Shown here: piece after piece, positions 24,601 to 35,390 of the stretch
Numbering within the stretch: position 1 is the first letter of the stretch
Layout: each line of letters begins with the position of its first letter
DNA from: Pseudoscleropodium purum
Taxonomy: Eukaryota; Streptophyta; Bryopsida; Hypnales; Brachytheciaceae
DNA length: 64,000 bases
Assembly (NCBI GenBank): GCA_963969395.1
Contig: OZ017800.1
Coordinates: 12,618,479-12,682,478, forward strand
Direction of reading: 5' to 3'
The notes under the pieces: model-generated
What the model saw: the letters and a program-made list of their open reading frames with translations, nothing else
Told to the model about the DNA's origin: nothing
Databases searched by the model: none
Position numbers and translations under genes: made by a program

Positions 24601-27239
24601 ACTTTAATTCACTCTGACCTAGGCATGCGGACGAAGAAAAAGATCTTTCCAGTATGAGATCCATTCAGAGGCGTACCTAGAATAAATGAAACCTTCACCG
24701 CTCCACTTGACACACGTTACAGCAAGCGTGTGACCAGTAAGGCACATAATTGTTTTGTGCAGGGTGGTGTCCCATATACGAATATCACCATCTTTACTAG
24801 CACTGGCAAATCGTCGGCTCGGAGACTGCAGATGGGCTGGTTCCCATGCAACTGCTGTTATCCATTTTTTGTGCCCCTGGAATCACATATAGCTTCTCAA
24901 ATGAGGAAAAAATAAGAATTCCTCCAGCACATGAAGACTGCTTCTCTACTCGGCACAGAAAGGGCATATTCTGGCCCACAACTCAAAGTAGGCATCACTT
25001 GTTCCTGAAAGGATAATAAATCATGTCTGAAGCCCTATCCTTAACATAAGTACCTTTCCAAACTCCTTGCTACGGGTTAATGAAGAAGGAGAAACATACT
25101 GTCAAGGGATTGCCAATAGCCTTGCCTGTTGTAGGCTCCCACAACCTAAGTTCACCATCTTTGCTTCCACTTACAAGCATCTTGCCATCTGGTGACCATG
25201 CTATGCATAGCACCCAGTTCTTATGTCCTGTTCCACCACCACAGCTGATCTCAGTCACATAATGAACGGATATTAAAACTGTTAGGGACCTGATCAGGTT
25301 TCCTATACTTGACCTTGTTACCAGCAGCAACTTATCTATTAATACACTTGGTTGGACTCAGTAAGAAGTGGTGTAAGCATGACTTAACTAAATGTCTATG
25401 GACGCTGATCTCTGAATGGAAATAGGGTTGTGTACTGTCATTTATAGCGGTTTACAACCTCCCAAATAAAAATTGCTTAAGAAACTCATACATTGTGATT
25501 AAATGTTGATCTCAAGAGATTTGGCTCGTTTACCCAAGTGATCCCTCCAAAGCTATATACTGATCTCCCAAAAATCAAACTTCTACCGCACTGAAATGCA
25601 TTACGTGACGTAAATAGTATGCTCTACCTTGCCTCGTGAAAATTCAACAAGAAGTCAGGGTCGCCAAAGTAAAATTCCAGACATTAATTGAGGAAAAAGA
25701 GAGTTAAGAGACAGCTCTAGCTAGACGTACTCCTTGTAAATAATTGTGCAGAGTCCAAACCTTACCGGTGCAAGTGAAGAGTGGCGTTTGTGTATAAATA
25801 TCCCAAAATCGCACGGTGGTGTCACCTGACCCACTGGCTAGCATACGACTATCTGGACTAAATTGCACAGACAACACTGCTTCCGAATGACCTACAGCAA
25901 AAACACATTAAAAGAGGTGTTAGAATGACCAGACATGAAAGTGCCCTTAAACCCTGATCCCTAAACCCAATCCATCTGTGACGTAGACACTCACCGGGGA
26001 TGCTAGCAGAACAACGCGTTACAGGTTTAATACGAAAAACAGCCTGTGGTTGATACACAATTTTTAGCACCTGCTCCACGGACACTGCAACAACCATTAA
26101 ATGTTAGATATTTGTACCCTCTTGAAAATATTGCGTAGGGTTAGGGTACAGCCCTCTGCATTCTCTTAGAAACCTTGTGCAAGGTTTATGCCTGTTGGAA
26201 TTCCATGTTAAGGAATAGTAGGAGAATTCACGACAGTCAATCTAACACAGACGCCTAACCCTAAGTAATTAGGAACCCAAATAAATCCCTCCTGAAAAAA
26301 ACCACAATCACAATTACTGGACGGCAGCGAAGCATTAGTCCACCTTTATTTTGCAGCAGATGGGCACCCAGGCTTCCAACGAGTTCTTTATCATAGATGT
26401 AAAACGCGTAAGGCAGCTTCTCTTCCTGAAAACAGCAGAGAGAGCAGTAAGCCAAACCCCAAACCCTCATTTCCATTCACAGTGTCCCTTGTCAACAAAG
26501 AAATGATCGCGCGATAATCAAGATGTAATTCGCAAGCAGAGCGAGGACTTGAAGAGCTTACATTTCCAAGAACGGTGTTCAGAGAAAGCGCATGAGCAGT
26601 GTTACAAACCCTAAACTGTCATTCCCACTCACAATACTCCTTGCGATTCATCAAGTATACAGTAAATCGCAAGCAGAGCGAGAAGACTTCAAGAGCTGAC
26701 ATTCTGAAGAAGGATGCTCAGAATAAGCGCATGAGCACTGTTACAAACCCTAAACCCTCATTCCTATTCACAGTACTCCTTGCAATATTGCGCACAATTT
26801 ATCAAGTATGGAGCAATTCGCAAGCGGAGCAAGAGGAGTGTGACAAACCCTAAACCCTCATCCCCATTCACAGCGCTTCTTCGAAGATCGTGTACAATTC
26901 ATCAAGTATGAAGCAATTCGCTAGGAGAGCTAGAGGACATTCAAGAGATTACATTTTGAAAGCGTATGACCAGTGTCACAACCCTAACCCCTCATTCGCC
27001 ATTCACAGCGCTCCTTGCAAGATCGCACACAACCCATAAACTATGGAGCAATTCGCAACGAGAACTAGAGGATTTGAAAAACTTACATTTTGAAGAAGGT
27101 TGTTGATGAGGAGGTACAGCTCCTTGGGACCTGCATCCTGCGGAAGGTCAAGCGGAGCTCCCAAACTACGACCCTCCGGATCGGCGAGCGAGCAGATAAT
27201 ATTGTTCGCCGGTATTGCAAGCAGATTGGTTGTCCCCAT
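21616..27239 (-). CDS. NLE1: Notchless homologue NLE, WD40 ribosome-biogenesis factor
   Basis: NLE (yeast Rsa4) works in the nucleolus/nucleus. Its N-terminal ubiquitin-like domain contacts the AAA-ATPase Midasin (Rea1/MDN1) to remodel pre-60S particles; the C-terminal beta-propeller docks on the particle. Thirteen exons join in phase to 476 aa: 27239-27087, 26425-26344, 26084-25995, 25891-25766, 25227-25100, 24876-24677, 24570-24507, 24255-24145, 23897-23760, 23335-23193, 22783-22729, 22215-22159, 21699-21616. I chose the ATG at 27239 ([13 protein letters not shown]); an upstream in-frame extension has no ATG. The NLE domain covers about residues 14-90 ([52 protein letters not shown]). Eight WD repeats follow, with RFWD, RLWE, RIWD, VWET, FLWE, KLWD, MWDM and KLWM ends. 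The length matches the family; nothing appears missing. Confidence 0.95.
26447..27100 (-). repeat. About five degenerate tandem copies inside Notchless intron 1
   Basis: The marker CAAACCCTAAACCCTCATTCC...ATTCACAG (in variants) recurs near 26452, 26605, 26742, 26842 and 26978, so spacings are about 153, 137, 100 and 136 bp. Each unit also carries ATTCGCAAGCAGAGCGAG and, in most, a version of CTTACATTTTGAAGAAGG, which at 27082-27100 is the real exon 1 end plus its splice donor. The AAACCCTAA motifs are telo-box-like, known from promoters and first introns of plant ribosome-biogenesis genes. Confidence 0.85.
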
Positions 27240-27612
27240 CTTCCTGAGCTCACTACTCACAATTCTCTTCTCAACTGAGCTCACTCAGATTCCACCTGAA
27301 TTCTCAGCTCCTGTAAAACCCTGCTTAAACCCTGGCAATGAGGGGAAGGAGGCGACTCGTTCACCGAGTGGCAACGAAACTCATGAAGGAACGGAGGGTT
27401 TAAGGCCTCTAGCGCTGTGGGCCGCCCGATCTGGAAGGAGGATCTCTCACCGTCGATCGGCATGAGCGTTTTCATGGTTCCCTTATGTATCATCCATCAT
27501 CCACAATGACCCTTAGATTTAGGCTTAAGCCTAAGAGTCATGGTGGATAATTCGCAACCCTGGTATATTTCGAAATGAAAGAATGCTCGCCATGATATTT
27601 GAAATGATTTAA

Positions 27613-27848
27613 GGTGGGGACTCCCAAAACCATCACTTTTTGTTACTGAGCCTATTTGCTATTCTTAGACTGGTCAGTTTCAACACATCAGAGAACATGG
27701 CATTTGGATATTGTATGCAAAAGTTATTAAGGAACAAAGTTTGATTCTAAAAGTGTTTCTTCCACATAAGTATAGAACTGACTTTGGAGATGTACACACA
27801 GTGTAGATGGCAATTTAAGGTCAGTGGCACATTTGGGTGAACCTACCT
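27613..27848 (+). mobile_element. MITE family E, copy 1
   Basis: Starts GTGGGGACTCCCAAAACC and ends TTTGGGTGAACCTACC, which are imperfect inverted repeats of each other. Internally it matches 33001-33273 along its length (CACTTTTTGYTACTGARCC, TTTGGATAYTGTATGCAAA, GGAGATGTACACA, GATGGC). Non-coding. Confidence 0.75.
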
Positions 27849-28274
27849 TGGGGCTCGGTTAGATTTCGTCATGACCACTGTTTCAAAGTAAAGGTTTGAC
27901 TGCAATTAGAAGCTGCCGAATTGAATGGTGCCTGAGATCTGAATCTTGAAGTAGCTTCAACGAAGACCGATCAAAGGAACAAAGGATTTCTACCAACTCA
28001 CTGAGTCTTGCTTCATCACGGCCTCATCAGCCCAAGAAGAACTGTCAACCATAACATGCATTTGTACCTATTGAAACCGCTTGCAAACTTCGAAGTAAAA
28101 TTTATACTCTTGCAATACATTGAGCACAATCTTACAAGCCTAGCGTCTGCAGGATGTAGCAAAACAATTCAGATCTTCTCCCGAAGTTTCCCACGAGAAA
28201 TTGAGCAAGGAGAATCATTTATGTCACGAACCTACGGAGACGGATATTTCAGCAACTTGACGACGAAATCCCAC

Positions 28275-29215
28275 AGCCGAAATGTGGCCTCACAGAGTTT
28301 CAAGTCAAATTTAAAGTGTTGTAACTTTTGCATCCGTCATTCAAATTCAATAAAACTTGTTAGAAAAGTTGCACTCTCTCTTCTAATTTATGTGGTACAA
28401 TTTTCAGATCAATACAAGCTGTATTGATTTCTTGTAAGTCAGTCGAAGTTCACAGGTTCAATTTGAGTCCAGCAAACTGCATTTGATGGCTGAAACTTCG
28501 GGGGGTTGTATCTCCTTCATCCAATGTTTGTTTTCAACAAAATTTGTTGAGTTATGTTCTTCTTGAAGTCTAATTATTGTGGTAAATTTTTCATGTAAAT
28601 CCAAGTTGATTTTAATGTTTGGGAGTAATTCAAAGTTCAAAATCCTGACATTTTTGGATTATAGTGAACTTTGGCGGCTTCTTTCTTCTCCATACAATGT
28701 CCGTTTCCAATAAAAAAAAATTTGGGAAAGTTGGGCATTATAGTCTAGTTTATATGGCTAAAATTTCATATCAATCCAAGAAGTTATGAGGGATTGAGAA
28801 GCATTTTAGTAGGAGGTTCAACCTTAGATGTGTTTTCTGCAACTTTTCTTGCCTATTTTTTGACATTTGCAAGCCATTTCGCAAACACATTGAGTCAATT
28901 TATTGATATTTTTTTTCTTCAATGTATTTGAATGCTCGTTTTGAATCACTTTATAGTTTCAAGTTTCTTCATTTTAGTAAGTTTAGAAATCAAATTTCAT
29001 CTCTAAGTGTGTTGCTAGGAAAATTTCAGCATCTTTTTTCAACTCTGAAATATTATAATCTTTGAATCTAAATTGTCAAATGACTCCAAATTTGATTCAC
29101 ATCATCTACAACTTGTTCACTACAAGATTGTATGGTTAAGATCTTTATAACTTAGTGAAATTTACATCTACATTGCTTCAAAAGCATTGATGTTTTGGAA
29201 CCCAAAACGGCCTCA
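28275..29215 (+). repeat. Repeat family D, copy 2
   Basis: Plus-strand counterpart of the reverse copy at 5160-6090, with the same three ~150-bp internal subunits and the same end (GCATTGATGTTTTGGAAC here, GACATTGATGTTTTTGAAC there). In copy 1 this end runs into the gag-like frame; here the following sequence reads as no recognisable protein, so this is a truncated or solo piece. Confidence 0.6.
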
Positions 29216-29229
29216 GGTGATGAGGGGTT

Positions 29230-30605
29230 AAGAAATTGGAATTTAGGTTTGGTTGGTGATGTGGATGAATTTTCAGTGAAAAAAGAATGAAATCTGTAGA
29301 AGGGGCACAATTTTAGAATGTTGAACATTTAGTAATAATTTTTTAAAGTGAAAGGTAGAAGTCCGCTTCTTTAGTTTATAGTTGGTGTAGTAATCACATG
29401 AAATAGTTATGAGAATGGGCCATGATGTATCCTAAAAGTGATCAAAACTCTTGTATTGAAATGGCACACAACATGGGTTCAAAAGTGTCCCTCACTAATT
29501 GAAAATGGAACATTGAAAACCAAATATTCATTACCATATTTCTACTAAGTAAAAACAGAATATTTATGGCTTTTCATTCATTTTATCATTTTTCTTGTGT
29601 ATTGTATTGCCTTTTCATTTTTACACCCAATTTGAAGCAAAATATATATTGGTAACTATGATTTGCCAAGACTACTATAATTTTTGTTTTTTAGCTAGCT
29701 TTTGAAGTAGTTTATTTTCTTTTTTCAATGTCTAATTTTAAATTTTCCTTGGACTTATTCAAATCACTTTGAATGTACTTTTGATGATAGAAATTTTAAC
29801 TTTTAGTTACAAAACAATCAAAAGTTAGAGTTATATTTGTTAGCTAGAGCAAATTTTGGAGTCCATTGAAAATGCCCTAAAGTTTGATTTTCAAAGACAC
29901 AACCATGTCGATATCTAAGGTTGTGGAGCAATCATTTTCTTGGTTTTTCACTCATCCTAGTCTGGCTGTTACAACCATTTTATGGTGCATAGGCATAGTA
30001 AACCTTCCTTTGGTGTCATTTTTTAGGCATGCTCAATTCTTTAGGGTGATTTGTGATAAAAAAAATTAATTTTGCAACATGTTTCAAATACTTCATTAAA
30101 TTAAATGAAAATAAAGTTTTTAAACTCAAAGTTCAAGTCAAATGAAAAAAAATTAAGTTTTGTACTCTATTTCATTCAAACCTTTTTATCTTGCATTAGG
30201 AGATGATTTAGGAAAGACTTCAATACCTTTGGAGGGGGCACAAATTGAAGTTAGAATATTACATTTAGAAATGTAAGGTTTAAATTATTTTCATGGAATA
30301 TATGTATTTCCTTTTGTTTCTCATACAATTTTTAAGTTGCAAGTACTTATTCATTTTCAACTTTCAAATTCCATTGATATCTCATATTCTAAAACTTCAT
30401 TGTAAGATGCAATTATTTAAAAAGAATTTTTAAAAGATCAATAAGTCCAAGATGCTAAAAAATATACTCTATTCACTAAAACATAAATATGCATATAGTT
30501 TGTAGGATCAAAGAAAAAATATAATACAAAAATAAGAGATGGGCTTAAATATCTTTTCAAAGACACCAATTAACTTTGCCCTCCTAAAATACTAGCCATC
30601 TTTGT
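29230..30605. other. No gene seen; very AT-rich
   Basis: Short frames only, including 29884-30069. No splice support, family signature or clear repeat boundary. Confidence 0.6.
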
Positions 30606-30609
30606 AGAT

Positions 30610-31610
30610 ACAAATATGGATGTGGATACATATATGAATACAAATATAAGTGTAGATACGAGTGCAAATTTAATCCTATGTTGTTTTTTTGTCAAAATGA
30701 TGATTTCACAAATTCATATCTTGAAATTTTGCAAATTCAAAATATAAGAGATTTTAGTATTGAAATTGGCTTAAAAAATTTTGATCATCAACCATAATTT
30801 GACATGTGCCCCCCTTTGAATATTTTTCTAAAATATTTAGCTTCTAATGATGTATGAGAGTGGCATGACAATGTAACACCCTTGTGCTTACCCCCCTCAA
30901 AAATCCACAACCTTTAATCTATAAAGGAAAAGTTTGAACCTTCCATCAAAAAATCTAGTTGTTGATTAACTATTTTTTGAAAACCTATGTGACTTTAAAC
31001 TTTAGCTGTCAATTTGGAAGAAAAAAAATTTGAACCACCTTCTCCTATGGTCAATCTTCCCAAACCCAAAAATGTTGATATAGATAGTAATATTGATATC
31101 ATTCCCTAATAGTAATACAAATATTGTATATAGGATATCAATATGGTATGATGTGTGGACATATATACTAATATGGAATGCATGTAGTATGCCAGAATAC
31201 ATATATAGAATATGAACTACATATGGATACATGTACTATGTTGATATTCTATATTGATTGCACTCATAACAACTTTTCAAAAAATATAAACATGTAGAGG
31301 GGGTGGGTTATCACTTATTTCACATGTGATTTCATTTCTCAAGTAAATGAGTTTGATAAGTGAGTGAGTTTCACTATAACCAGTGAAAAGATGTGACGTA
31401 CCTAGTTTCAATTAACAATCCCCCTTTCACTAGAAAAAAAAATCAAAATCATTGATTCTAAGAAAATTTTGCCTCTCCCCTTTGATACTATTGATCTTGG
31501 AAAATAAGATGTACGGATACATATATTTTGAGATATGATACAAGATACAATACGGTATGGATACTAGTACGTATGAAAAATATGGATACAAAATACATGA
31601 GCCATCAACC
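30610..31610 (-). repeat. Diffuse GGATAC/GATACA arrays, third locus of the GTATCC family
   Basis: Runs of GATACAAATATGGATG-type units at 30610-30660, 31120-31250 and 31500-31600, the complement of the GTATCC units at 3040 and 9940. G-rich stretches at 31297-31307 and 31651-31669 mirror the G/C-rich flanks of the other loci. Boundaries are unclear. Confidence 0.45.
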
Positions 31611-31826
31611 CAAATCATTTGCCTATATAGGTTGGTCTAGAAAATATAAGTATGGTGGGAGGGGGGGTATTAAACTACAAACTAATTACATTCTGAAATA
31701 ATCATTGAAGTAATTCAAAATGAGCATTGTGAGGGAATTAATTCACTATCCATTTAGAATACAGGCACACAATGTATAGTACTTGAAAGATACAAGCATA
31801 GTAGCAAGAATTATAATTTGACCTTG

Positions 31827-31915
31827 AACGATGGAGGGTAAACTACCCCATTCCAGACCAAATGGGAGCAAACCCATTGTGGACTGAATTCTTTTAGTGG
31901 TGTACATTTTAGAAC
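31827..31915 (+). repeat. Single arm of the fold-back MITE seen at 40965-41123
   Basis: GGGTAAACTACCCCATTCC, AGACCAAATGGGAGCAAACC, CCATTGTGG and TTTTAGTGGTGTACATTT match one arm of the intact element at 40965-41123. The opposite arm is absent here. Confidence 0.65.
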
Positions 31916-32095
31916 TTGAATGCACACAACTAACAGAATTTATGTTATGATTAGGTTATGATCTACACATGCTAAGCGCGTCAGGTTGTGTTGTTCCTGG
32001 AGGTTAATTTTTGCTTGGAAGGTTGCATTTTTACAACCACAGAGATTTGTTAGGTCTGTGGTCTCTCTCTGACATTTTTGATCTGACAGAAGGTG

Positions 32096-32161
32096 ATGCG
32101 CGCAGCAAGTCCCAGTGAGCTTGTAGAAACTTTCTGCTGTTTGGATTCCAGCATCGATCAA
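32096..32161 (+). other. Possible first coding exon, unrecognised
   Basis: ATG at 32096 opens a 22-codon frame (MRAASPSELVETFCCLDSS...) ending exactly at a strong donor, CAA|GTAAGTGCC. The downstream intron-like sequence at 32175-32240 resembles 34255-34320 (GTTGATTCAG, TTTGAAATC, TTAGAGCAGG), so this may be a duplicated 5' end related to the ubiquitin-like locus. No family is recognised, and an exon of this size can arise by chance. Confidence 0.25.
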
Positions 32162-33000
32162 GTAAGTGCCTTGACTCAGAGTTGATTCAGGGAACGATAA
32201 ATTTGAAATCCTTTAGAGCAGGACTTGACCTGACCTGACCTGTGCAAGCAATTTGCTTCATGTTAGATCATCACTTTTTTAAAATGTTAATTCACCATGA
32301 GTATGTGATAGAGTCCATATGTTACATTCTGAGCCACAGTACACCTAAGTGCTTTCTAATCTGGCCTCAATGTTTCTCACATAAAAAGAAAAAATTCATC
32401 AGAGACAAGATGGACAACTGGTAACTGCATCTGATGTCTGTATAATTATGTAAAAATGAAAATATTATCTAAGTGAGCTTGTCATTAATTAGTATTGCAC
32501 ATAGAGTTTGATGTGATATTTAACAAGAACACAGTACTTATGGAAGTTCCTGATTTGCCAATTTGCATTCCTCTTCGATAATAAACCATCATTTGGAGAG
32601 GTGGAGATTTCTGTAAGTAATGGTGTCTATCAGCCTGTAATCATCAGTCCAGAAAATTCATTATATATGACGTGTACATAACGACATTCATCTGCAAGAG
32701 TTAGTCTGTCTCTATGCTGCCACTAAATTAAAGGACTATGCATGAACCCTTATTTTGGGACTAGTTGTAACTTGTAACTTGTAAGCTACTGATTCTCAAG
32801 ACTCAACTGTTTTTATTTTATTTCTTAAGACAATCCTTTTCATATTCTCTTACACATCCATCACTGGTGCCAGCACTAATGCCATGCTCAGTCGGTTCCT
32901 CAGGGGTGACTCTTGATAAAAATTTATTTCATTTGTTTCTGAAAGAATATAGAGCAAAGTTGTGGTAGTTGTGCTTGTGCAAAATTCTCATGTGTATAAA

Positions 33001-33273
33001 GTGGGTGCTCCCAAAACCGCCACTTTTTGCTACTGAACCTATTTGCTATTCTTAGACTAGTCAAATTTTCATATGTTCTTGTTGGCAAGTGAAAAGAGGT
33101 TCCAAATACTAGTGAACGTAACATTTGGATACTGTATGCAAAAGTTATTATTTAAGGAACAAAATTTGGTTCTCAAAAACATTTCTTTTGCATAGATACA
33201 AAACTGATTTTGGAGATGTACACATAGTATAGATGGCGGTTTAAGATCAATGGCATATTTGGGTGTACCTACC
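33001..33273 (+). mobile_element. MITE family E, copy 2 (best-preserved)
   Basis: Starts GTGGGTGCTCCCAAAACC and ends TTTGGGTGTACCTACC; with flanking TATAAA/TTATA the inverted similarity extends to roughly 25 bp. It is 273 bp long and non-coding. Other copies: 27613-27848 in the same sense, 55299-55576 and a partial one at 62275-62470 in the opposite sense. Confidence 0.8.
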
Positions 33274-33439
33274 TTATATAGTAGGGAATATAATGTGTAG
33301 AGCCTCACATCCCTTCTTAAAAGGAATCCCATGCCTAATAGCAGCGTCACACTAACCTAACTACCTCTCAGAAGTGACAGACACTCCTAGGCACACATAT
33401 ATATACATGTGCTTAACCTAAATGCCTATTTGCTAATTC

Positions 33440-34129
33440 TAATACTGATAGTTTCAAATTATAGATACTAGCAAGCAAAACCAGGCATGTTGGTCTATGT
33501 GCTCTACGTTTGAATCAGGGCTGCTTCACACATGGGCCGAAGGTTGAGAGTTTGTCGGTCTCCACCAATCAAATTTCAAAAAACCTTGACTTTGGCCTCT
33601 CGACCCTTCACACAAGGCGGCACAATCCAAAGTCCATGATCCTCCAAAATGCCTACATGGCAACCCAAGCTTCTACATGGTGATGGCTTTGCAACGGACT
33701 CTCAACCAAAGTTTGGATCACCATTTTGTGGCAACCTAAACTCTAGTTGAAAGTCCGTCGAATTTTACCATTTATTGCCCATTTCTTTGGACTCTCGCCC
33801 AAAGTTTGGCCATGAACTCCCACGGCCTCTCGACTTGGTCGGCCCATGCGTGGAGCGCCCCTAAGTCTACCCTTCCATTGGAAGATTTTGCTTATTACAA
33901 CAAGAGATTACTCATTCATTATCTCTCTCTTCTCGAATTGTCAGACTCTTTCCTCGATGAGACGGATGCAGTCGGGGATGCCGCAGGCCTAGCTTGTAGA
34001 TGTGCAGGTAGAGTCTCGCTTTCTTTAGCTTTATCGATTCAATTGTCTTTGTTCCAGTTCTTGCAGATCTATATCTGAAGCATTAATTGGCAGCTTCTAA
34101 GTACAGTCCGTCCATTGTGTTGAATCACC
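33440..34129 (+). other. No confirmed gene; GC-richer stretch with one exon-like frame
   Basis: The frame at 33806-34010 includes LEDFAYYNKRLLIHYLSLLE and meets a donor-like GCAG|GTAGAG near 34008. Its composition suggests real or former coding sequence, but I recognise no family. It lies just upstream of the ubiquitin-like pseudogene. Confidence 0.3.
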
Positions 34130-35390
34130 ATGACGAAATCCAAGCAAAAAAAGAGTACAACTCACGTTTACAGTGCTCTTCAAGGTGTATCCCTCTCTCC
34201 AAATTCATGTCGGTCATTCATGAGATAAGAGCAGGTTGTTTACTAGGTGCATTGGCTCGAAGTTGATTCAGAGAGTAAGAGTTTTGAAATCAGTTAGAGC
34301 AGGGGATCGATGACCTCGCCACTGACTAGGGTTTTTCCATGCACAGGAGCACCGCAGACCCGAGGTGTTCCTCGATATCAACATCACTCAAGGGAGGCGA
34401 TTGAGCCATGTTCTCTCGGTCAGCAAAGATGTTACAACAGTGCCTCAATTGAAGAAAGCCATAGCCAGTCGTCATGACTTATCAGTGCGAATGCAGAAGC
34501 TTTTTGTACCGAGGGTCTGCTTGGGGGATGATCAGCAACTGGATCATCTCTTGCCTACTATATAACGAAGATTGGAAGCTCGCCTCGCTCCTCGGTGCAA
34601 ACAAAGAGAGGCACTTTATCCGGGGCTGATGAAGGTGATTCCTTGTTTATTGTGAAAACCCTCGTAGGCAAGACAATAGAGCTGCAAATGCCTGCAAGAA
34701 GTACCTATGTTGGCGACGTGAAGGATGCCATCAAAGATGCTAGCTGAGGGCATGGAAATAGATTAGACAAGGTTGATATAGAGTGGAAAGCAATTAGAAG
34801 ATGTCCGGCCGTTTGTTGTCTCAGTACAACCTATGCTGTGGATCGACTGTGCAGCTTATCTCGAGGTTGAGAGGCGGAGGTTTAGGGACAAACTAGATCG
34901 TCCTCCACAGACCAAATGCTTTTGGCGATTTGTCGCCAGAAACCGACCTGGTTAATGGGCAATCAACAAGCCTGTAGGAAATTTGAGGTTGTTGGGAGCA
35001 ACTTTTTTGCCAATTCCATCCAATTTTGGGCTCAGAATTCACCAAATTTTTTCTTATTTTAGTAAACTATGTAACTCAAATAGATCAATAATAATTAATA
35101 AAGTTAAAAATAGAAAAAATTGGCTTTCTCATCCTTTAGTTAATCGCCACATTGGTGATACAGAAAAAGTCAAAAAATTTATGTTGGTCCTCCAGGTGTG
35201 AGTGGACCAAAGCACGCAATGTAAACAACATTGGCATTGAAGAAATCCTAAGCAAATTCAAAATTGGACATGGTATGATGGCGCTAAAGGCTCAAAAGAC
35301 TTACAGAACTAGCGGTAAGCCCTGTTAAATTGTGTCCATTTTGTGAGTTTGATTCAAAGATGGTGCATATTATGACCCTCTCATCTTATC
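34130..35390 (+). pseudogene. Decayed gene with two ubiquitin-like domains
   Basis: A short first exon may start at 34130 (MTKSKQKKSTTHVYSALQ). A segment at 34346-34563 (FLDINITQGRRLSHVLSV...VPQLKKAIASRHDL...LFVPRVCLGDDQQL) has the length and pattern of a diverged ubiquitin fold. A second domain from about 34646 reads FIVKTLVGKTIELQMP, then DVKDAIKDA, AEGMEID, stop, TRLI, stop, SGKQLED, and finally SQYNLCCGSTVQLISRLRGG at 34820-34877, ending in the ubiquitin Arg-Leu-Arg-Gly-Gly signature. The two in-frame stops (TAG) replace residues that are normally coding, and at least two frame shifts separate the parts, so it cannot make an intact protein. CPFCEFDSK at 35333-35359 may be the remains of a Cys-rich region that follows such domains in some plant proteins. 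I do not recognise the exact family. Confidence 0.7.

Noticed and set aside
27100..27465. 121-residue plus-strand frame over Notchless exon 1 and its upstream region
   Set aside because: Antisense to the NLE domain exon; no recognised domain.
28008..28427. 139-residue plus-strand frame
   Set aside because: Overlaps the start of repeat block D, changes character within the frame and has no recognised motif.
33490..33580. tRNA- or SINE-like text (GTTTGAATCAGGGC)
   Set aside because: Only a rough B-box match; no cloverleaf and no convincing A-box at the right distance.
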